In this document: piece after piece, positions 26,801 through 34,100 of the stretch
Position numbering within the stretch: position 1 is the first letter of the stretch
Layout of the letters: each line of letters opens with the position of its first letter
NCBI GenBank assembly: GCA_905160935.1
Contig: CAJHZI010000713.1
Span: 124,001-188,000, forward strand
Source: Enchytraeus crypticus
Lineage: Eukaryota; Annelida; Clitellata; Enchytraeida; Enchytraeidae
Reading direction: 5' to 3'
Length of the DNA stretch: 64,000 nucleotides
The notes under the pieces: generated by a model
Seen by the model: the letters and a program-made list of their open reading frames with translations, nothing else
The model's database searches: none
Told to the model about the DNA's origin: nothing
Program-made: the position numbers and the translations under genes

Positions 26801-29800
26801 GGTTTAACGTCCCTTTCCTATAAAAGGATGATGTCAGGGACATCAAACTAAATTATTTAAGGAATAAATAGAAAATGAAGAAAATAAATAGAAAATACTT
26901 AGAAAAAAATAAAAAGTAGCTTATTATTAGAACAGTAGAGAGAGAGAGATAGAGAACGATAATCATTGCTTTATCCACTATAATATCCACTCGCTATGAT
27001 ATTCAGAATACGGAGCGATATCCATGGGTCAAGGTCAGGAAGTTCATGCCAGACGTCTGGTGAGTCAGTCGATGATGGAAGGAGGATTCGTCCTGCTCCA
27101 GAACTGTCACCTCGGACTCAACTATCTGGACGAAGTCCTGGACACTGTTCTAAACACTGAGAACGTCCACGAGTCCTTCAGGCTCTGGATTACAACGGAA
27201 GTCCATCCCAAGTTTCCAATTAATCTTCTCCAGGCGTCGATCAAGTTCACCGCGGAGCCACCTCAAGGAGTCAAAGCTGGACTTAAGAGAACCTATGGAC
27301 TCATTACACAGGTTAGCTGATTGCGCAGATAAATTTCTCATTCAGTATTTATTGTCAGTTAAAATCTATTACCAACAATTAATATTTCAATTCCAATATT
27401 AAAATAATATTATAGTATATTAAAAATATTTTTTCAAAATAATATTAACATAACTAAAAATACTAACAATTAATACTTCAATTCTTTTTGAAGTGCTGCG
27501 AAAATAATTCAGCGACATTTATTTGCTAATATTAACTAATTGATGCGTTTTCAAGGCAATATTTAATATCGTGGCGTCTAAAGACAAATTGCTAAAAATT
27601 CCAGATATTTCTACAAACTTTTATAATCGCGACCCTAGTTAAACTAGGACTCAAGGGAAGATGATGGTAATGATGACCATGATGATGATGGTATCTAAAT
27701 GAAAAAGTGATTTCCTAATACTTATAATAGAACATTTTCAAGGTCTAATTATTCAAGCGGGCATGCGTCAGAGCCTTCGGGTCACAATGTCCATTTCTCA
27801 TGTCGTTCTATGCATAGTGTTCAGTATCATTATCATTTTCGTGCAAATAAAATATCTGTCTATCTATCTATCTCTCTAAGCTACTTTTTCGCTCTTCATA
27901 TTCGAGATATTTAAACATTTTAAAATCAACATCATCTAACATATGGCGTATATGGATTCAACAGAACGCATTAAACGTTTCTCATTAAACAAATCTCCAT
28001 TCTGCATTTTTCACGCATTGGAATGCAGGATTTGCTGGAGGTCAGCAATCTTCCACAGTGGAAACCTCTACTCTACGATGTGGCATTCCTGCATACAACT
28101 GTTCAAGAGAGGAGAAAGTTTGGGCCAATAGGATGGAATATTCCATACGAGTTCAACCAATCAGATTTCACTTCTACTATACAGTTCATTCAAAATCATC
28201 TAGACACTGTGGATGCAAAACGGGTATTGTAATTTAATCTTGCAATAAATATCATTTTATGTTATATATTTTCACTTTATAGACTATCAAGAAAACGTTA
28301 TTTCAGTATTCTGTTTTCGGGTAATCCAGTTAACTTATTTTTAGCTTACCCTTTGTGACGTTCGTTCGAGTGTGTCGAGTGATCTTGAAGAGAAGCCTTG
28401 TGCTTCTGAGCCTTGGCATTAAACATACTATCGCCTACCTTCACTTCAGTGAAAAGCACTTTGTAAAGTGAAATTTCGCTTGTTTCTCAGTATCTGCTCC
28501 CAAGTATCTCAGGATATTCCCAAATCCCAAGTATCTCATGATATACATCGTCTGTCATCCCCTTTCATACCTGACAATCACGTCATATTCGTAGGTCACT
28601 TAATATCAATTTTGCCATCGTTTAAGCTAATGCGCGTTTTAATCCCATCCCGTGTTGTGTTCGGTAAGCTGAATAGACCAACCGTAAAGTGCACGTGTCG
28701 TAAGAGGCGACTGAGCAAGAATTGAGGAAGGCAACGGGAAACCACCTCAGAAGACAGATTATTTTCAAGCTATAGATTACATTAAGATGTGGACAAGGCA
28801 CAGTCTTTTGTGACGGAATTAACTTTAGATCGATGGTGTGCTCTTTATGGTGCGTGAAAAGCAGTATAAGAGTGGGAATATGTACCTTGGACCTTCTACT
28901 TGAAGAACACTAGAGAAAGAGAGAGATTAGGAAATAGACATTGAATTTTAGACTGTCCTGTTTAGAAATCCTAAACCTAGCGCAATTATTTATATTAGAA
29001 CAGAAAAACAGTTTTAACGTTTGCTTTGCTCGATTTAAACTCCAGTGCTTTAACAGTATATATTATGTAATTATTATGTTTCTCGAAACAGATCTCGTAA
29101 ACTGACATTTCATTTTAACATTAAAATAAAAATCCCTTAAAACTTGTAGGATCACTGCACAGAGCTTTGTTTTGTCATGGACGACGTTTAGATATACATG
29201 TGAGATTAAATGACTGCGGATAAATATATATCACATCATCTGGAGTAGATGCAAGGACGTTAAACACTAATCTTACACTGTGTTGATATTGTGCAGGGTT
29301 TGTCATGGACGACAGTGAGATATATGATAGGAGAGGTGCAGTACGGGGGCAGGGTAACAGATGATTATGACAAGAGGCTCCTGCTCACGTACGCCAATGA
29401 GTGGTTCGGTGAACTCATCTTCGAGGACAACTTCAAATTCGCTCAGGGTGAATTTCCCGACTTAATATTTTGATACAATTAATTTGATTTTAATCGACAT
29501 TTAACGTAACAATACATAAGTTTCAAATACAGCCATCACTTAATCTGAACCATGCACCTGCTGATCTGTAGTCGGACAACTTCTCTAAACAGCCATAGGT
29601 TCTACTGGTGTAATTTCATAAGCTAAACATTAAACCAATCTGCTCTATAAATTTCATCGGTGTTTATAGAGAAACTTCAATGTTATCATTGTTATGTATA
29701 TATAATAATGAAATGTCTGTACCGCCTTGTGCATAACACTGCCACTATTTCTAGTTAAGTCTCTGTCACATAATAATGCACAGATTCCTAATAGTTTATT

Positions 29801-31129
29801 ATATGAAATTCATCAACTGTAATATCGGTTATGGCGCTATTATTATTATTATTAATTTTTATTGTAGATTTATGCATTTGGCAAATTTTCATCGACGGCT
29901 AATGCACTTCGGTTAAATGATTGAAGGCTTGCTTTAGACTCTATGGTATTCATGAGTTAGTTAATTGATGAAATATGAAACTACTAATTAAATGGCTCGA
30001 GAAATGTTTGTTATTTAAAGTAACATTTTTACTTTACTTTAGGATACACAATACCCAAATCTTCCAAGTCGCTGGATGATTACAGAAACTTTATAGAAGA
30101 ACTTCCGGCCACGGACTCGCCTCGTGCTTTCGGTCTTCATCCAAATGCCGATATTACGTAAGTGACGCTATTGATTGGTTTAATTGAGAAAATATTGTCA
30201 AACAAATGTCCTGTAGAGTGAGAAGTAAATCAAACATCTAAGGGCCGAAAGTTATCATTAAAATCAGTCAGTGGAGTAAATTAAGGATATGGGTCAGTCA
30301 AGTTTTATTACGTCCGTCTTTGGAGAATGGATTTGCATGCATTGAACTAGTTTTAACTGTTTTAATTAATCTGATTTACCTTGTTTATTTGGTTTACCTG
30401 GTTTGTATGAGTTACCTGGTTTATTTGGTTTGTCAGGTTTATATGATTTACCTGGTTTATATGATTTTTTTCTTTCTTTCCAGTGCCCTCCCTGAAGGCC
30501 GGTCCAGAAATACCTACACAATACTGGTTCACTACATGACGAACACATTGTTTAAATAAAATTCTGATTTCTTTAATGACTTCTTATTTTTCAGTGCCTT
30601 AGCTTGTCAATACATTGGATAATTTTATTTGAACTACTTTCAAAATTCATCCAAAAAGCATTAAATATGTCTATTTAATATTGATTGATAGAACGGTTGA
30701 ATACAGACTGAATTAAAGTATTGATTGATTTGAATGGAATTGAATTGAAATAAGTGATTCAACTGAATCGAACTTACTGACTGATAAATCGATTGATTAA
30801 TTAATTAAATGATTAAGTAATTGATTGATATATTCATGCCTAATGCACAGATATCAGACTAACATGGCTAACGGGATGCTCGATACCATCGTAAACATTC
30901 AGCCTAAGGACAGCGTGGGAGGATCGGGAGAGACGAGAGAGAGCGTGGTCTACAGACTGGCCGAGGATATGCTCATGAAGCTTCCCAACGACTACAATCC
31001 TCACGAGGTGATGCTCATTTACATCTCTTCCATATAATTCTTTAAGAATTACCTTTTAAATTAAGGCTATTACCGTTAATATAATTATTCACTTAGACTA
31101 TAATTATAATTATTCTAATTGTCATAACA

Positions 31130-31164
<35 letters not shown>

Positions 31165-34100
31165 TATTATTATTATTATTATTATTATATTTGAGCTGTA
31201 GGCCTATTGGCAATAATTTACTGTGAATATTTGGTATAGAATCTATTCTTCTATCCTGAATAACTTCTGAGTTATTTTGAATTACTACTAAATTGACTTG
31301 ATTACTATTGAGCCTACTACTGAAGTAATTTTGAATTGCTTCTAAATTAACTCGAATTGCTTTTGACTCTACTTGAATTAACGCTGAATTACTTTGAATT
31401 GCCGCTAAATTAATTTGAGTGTAGATGTATTGTTGATGCAATAAATTATTTCATTATTTTCTTCTTTAATAAAAAGATTTTGTTATTTTCCTGTCACTGA
31501 CACACAGACTTTTAATAAGGCTACACAAATTGTCTCAATAACATTATGAATACTTCAGTATGATCAATCCAGGTAGAGATCGAATTAACGAGAGAGCGAA
31601 AGAGAAAGAGTGAGAGAGAGAGAGAGAGGGAGAGAGAGAGAGAGAGAAGAGAGAGAAGGAGAAAGTAAACGAGAGAAAATATATTTATTTCAGTAGTACA
31701 CGACAAATACAACATCAAGGCAGTATAATTTGCATATAAATGAACTGTATGTCAGCTATATTCAACTCTATACAGTATGTAACGATGTGTTACAATTAGA
31801 CACCTACTAACTAGTTAATATTATGATCATTGAACTAAGCACAGCTCGCTGTCTCGCTAAACTGGTTTATTAATTGATTGATATACTAGTTGATTTTGGG
31901 TTGATTTACAGTGTTTTCCCTATGCACATGTTAGGTTAAGGAGCGCCTGGTTAAGATGGGACTGCTGCAGCCTCTCAACATCTTCCTGCGACAGGAGATA
32001 GACAGGATGCAGAAGGTGATCACTCTTGTCAGGACCACTCTTTCTGATCTTAAGCTGGCCATTGATGGAACGATCGTCATGTCAGAGAACCTGAGGGACG
32101 CCCTGGATTGCATGTTCGATGCTCGTATCCCTGACGCCTGGAAAAAGGTAGGCCTATCTGCTTCCGTTTTGGAATAATTAATTGTACTGTTTAACGGTTA
32201 CTTGCAATTACTTATATTTCTAACGTTACACAGATAATTTTTATTTGAGATAAATAGTTATATACACGTGTATTATCTTCTTTTACTTTTTCTAAAATTT
32301 TTTAATTTATTTTTTTAACTGCCTAAAGTTCACAAATTGCTTACAATATATCTCAGTCAGGATTTTAAAATGCGCCCCTACTGATCACATGTTGGGAATT
32401 TAGTCCCTCGAGCCAATTCCAGATTAAGCGCTGACTTAATTTTATTGCATATTCTATATTTAAATTACATATTATTTAATTTAAAGCTACTTATTTCAAT
32501 TAAGAAAAACTATATGTTAACGATTTGCTACTCTAGCATAGAAATACCAAAGGAAACAATCTCGCTTGATTATCAACCAGTTACCTCTAGCTTTGTAGGC
32601 AAGACTAGCGTGGTACTAATTCTTAGAATTTATCAGATTGCTTGAAATCTCAATGGATTTGCGCCAGATTTAATCTATGACAAATATTTCTGATTTATTT
32701 ATGACAAAAATTTAATTTGTGCCAAATTTAATTTGTCTGAGAACTCAGACAAATTAAAGTTAGCTAACTAACTTCGTTTCATGAGTGCTTAAAAGTAGTA
32801 AAGTAATGAATTTCGTGATCGCATTTTAAGCTTTTGACGTCCCTATCTAAGTGCTGGCTGCGTCTTTTCTGACATTCAAATACCGAATTCGTCAGTTAAA
32901 GACGTGTTTACCTGATTAATCGATGCGAAAGATTTAATCAGGGATTACTTTGAAATAATGTACATTGACGATGACTACAGAACTCTTAGAGCAAAATATT
33001 TAAATTTTAAAGTTGTTCAGTTCATCATCTATTTTTCGATCCTGAAAATGTTCGGTATATATTATTATGAGCCTATTCGGACATCCGTCGATGTAAGGAT
33101 TAATGCAAGAGATTAAGTAGGTGTTGAATTACTAGTTAAGTAGATGGAATAATATGAGCGTTAATCATGTGAAATTATATTTCGAATAGAGTAGGTCGTA
33201 TCATATTGTGAGAAAAGCAGATGAGAATGTAGTAAAGAGAGCTTGGAGGGAAGAGCTGGACGTTAAGCTAGACAGAGGTAGACCACAACTGACGTGGGAT
33301 GCCATGATTAAGAAGGACATGAAAATAGGGGATTGACTGATGATATATGGTGGAACAGAGAGAATTGGAGAAAGTTTATTCGTATCTTGACCCTAGTTAA
33401 ACTGGGATTTACGGGAGGAAGATGATGATGATGATGGTCGTATCATATCCACTTTCTATTTATCCGGATTAACTGGTACAAATATCTGCTTTAAGCTGCG
33501 CGTCAATTGAACGAAGTTAAGTTATACCGCGCCCGGGTAGTACCTTGTGGGTGGGTGACCACCTTTGAAGACTGAGCGTTGACAGCTTTAAAAATGAAAC
33601 ATCCTGGGGGTGTTGGGAGGTTATTCTTATATCCGCGCCGGATTTTGATGCGCAAGCAAGGCCATCGATTACTACTACCATGTAGAGGAATGAAGGAAAC
33701 AACGAAATCTACAAAAAAACAGCAACTAAGAAAGGAAACTATGTAGCACATGCGGTACGTCATGTCACATTTGTGAAACTATACGAACAAAAAACTGTCT
33801 TTTATTTTTTTACAGCCATCATGGGACTCAGCTACTCTTGGATTCTGGTTCACGGATCTGTTGGATAGGAACACTCAGTTCAACAGCTGGCTGCAGACAG
33901 GACGTCCCAACGCTTTCTGGATGACTGGATTCTTCAATCCACAGGGATTCCTGACCGCAATGCGGCAAGAGATTGCTCGAGCCCACAAGGGCTGGGCCTT
34001 GGATACTGTCATACTGGCTAATGAAGTCACAAAGTTCTCCAAAGAAGAAGTTAACTCCGCCCCGGCAGAAGGTAGGCTGTACTTAGACGTTCAATCAATC

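Noticed and set aside
29171..29197. Upstream echo of the exon 23 start (tttgtcatggacgac, agatata)
   Set aside because: Only one diverged copy 128 bases away without a good acceptor, and similar tgtcatggacaac words occur in family C repeats. Not counted as a junction array.
30484..30560. Possible extra exon after ttctttctttccag in intron 24
   Set aside because: Exons 24 and 25 join in phase with a conserved protein and no gap. The downstream open frame has no family similarity.
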